Positions 6,425-6,728 of a DNA stretch of 6,728 bases are shown here, piece after piece. This DNA comes from JBBRCX01 sp038204465 (GTDB lineage: Bacteria > Planctomycetota > Phycisphaerae > Tepidisphaerales > Tepidisphaeraceae): the NCBI GenBank assembly GCA_038204465.1, contig JBBRCX010000165.1, positions 1 through 6,728 on the forward strand, read 5' to 3'. The notes below the pieces were generated by a model. The model saw only the letters and a list, made by a program, of their open reading frames with translations. It was not told the origin of the DNA and searched no databases. The translations under genes were made by a program, and so were the position numbers. How positions within the stretch are numbered: the first letter of the stretch is position 1; the number at the start of each line of letters is the position of its first letter.

Positions 6425-6728
6425 GGTAAACACGACGGTCTTGTTCTGGTGTATGAGCACGCGGTCCTGCACATGGTATCGCAGCCCGCGGGCGAGCACG
6501 GTCTTCTCGACGTCGCGGCCGAGGCACATCATGTCTTCGGGGGCATCGCTATGATCGACGCGGATGACGTCCTGGTCGATGATCGGGCCGGCGTCCAACT
6601 CGGTGGTGACGTAGTGGCAGGTCGCGCCGATCAGCTTCACGCCGCGCTCATAAGCCTGGTGATACGGCTTGCCGCCACCGAACGAGGGAAGGAAGCTGTG
6701 ATGGATGTTGATGATGTTGCCGGCATGC
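6422..6728 (-). CDS. purU: Formyltetrahydrofolate deformylase PurU, C-terminal part (5' end outside window)
   Basis: PurU hydrolyses 10-formyl-THF to formate plus THF in the cytoplasm, regenerating free folate. The visible 101 residues, out of about 280-290 usual for the family, are the C-terminal part of the formyltransferase-fold catalytic domain shared with PurN; the N-terminal ACT domain is outside the window. Near the left end of the fragment is NIHHSFLP, carrying the family's active-site His, followed by GGKPYHQAYERGVKLIGAT, then HYVTTELDAGPII with the conserved catalytic Asp, and the C-terminal ending LIHQNKTVVFT. The frame is open to the window edge, and a GTG at 6640 is internal, not the start. 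The stop TAG (6422-6424) is embedded in the soxB Shine-Dalgarno, indicating co-transcription and possibly coupled translation. Position beside a folate-dependent demethylating oxidase suggests a role in one-carbon disposal, not purine synthesis. No defect is visible. PurN is less likely because of the TELDAGPII and NKTVVF signatures and the context. Confidence 0.93.
   Translation of the reverse strand, partial: HAGNIINIHHSFLPSFGGGKPYHQAYERGVKLIGATCHYVTTELDAGPIIDQDVIRVDHSDAPEDMMCLGRDVEKTVLARGLRYHVQDRVLIHQNKTVVFT

Noticed and set aside
1..6728. Defence system, mobile element, CRISPR or phage signal
   Set aside because: Every stretch longer than 54 nt is covered by six conserved metabolic genes on one strand, and no direct repeats, transposase or integrase motifs were seen.

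Overview
The window is a compact, high-GC metabolic gene cluster from a bacterium. All genes lie on the minus strand and are transcribed from high to low coordinates. I found no RNA gene, mobile element, CRISPR array or terminator. The GC-rich codon choice and gene content fit a proteobacterium (alpha or beta) or another high-GC soil or sediment lineage, but the sequence alone does not fix the taxon.

In transcription order: the C-terminal third of formyltetrahydrofolate deformylase (purU, 6422-6728, start off the right edge); then the four subunits of a heterotetrameric sarcosine-oxidase-family diflavin enzyme in the order beta (5166-6407), delta (4845-5111), alpha (1909-4848) and gamma (1241-1909); then a type III glutamine-synthetase-like enzyme (glnT family, 1-1203, last ~35 codons off the left edge). 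The purU stop overlaps the soxB ribosome binding site, soxD and soxA overlap by 4 nt, soxA and soxG by 1 nt, and the two remaining gaps are 54 and 37 nt. This looks like one operon whose promoter lies upstream of purU, outside the window.

The standard label would be 'sarcosine oxidase', but the context and details favour the closely related N-methylglutamate (indirect methylamine oxidation) pathway. There the four subunits would be N-methylglutamate dehydrogenase MgdABCD, and the glnT-like gene would be gamma-glutamylmethylamide synthetase (GmaS). Supporting points are the adjacent type III GS-like gene, a delta subunit missing two of the four zinc ligands of classical sarcosine oxidase, and subfamily-looking motifs in alpha and beta. 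In this model GmaS joins methylamine to glutamate, an N-methylglutamate synthase (mgsABC, expected just off the left edge) makes N-methylglutamate, MgdABCD oxidises its methyl group to the formaldehyde/methylene-tetrahydrofolate level, and PurU releases the carbon as formate after methylene-THF is oxidised to formyl-THF. The alternative is genuine sarcosine oxidation in glycine betaine/choline breakdown with a neighbouring glnT of unrelated role.

This is a recognisable metabolic operon, not a clearly new system. Its most interesting points are the probable mis-naming of the enzyme and the zinc-site loss in the delta subunit.
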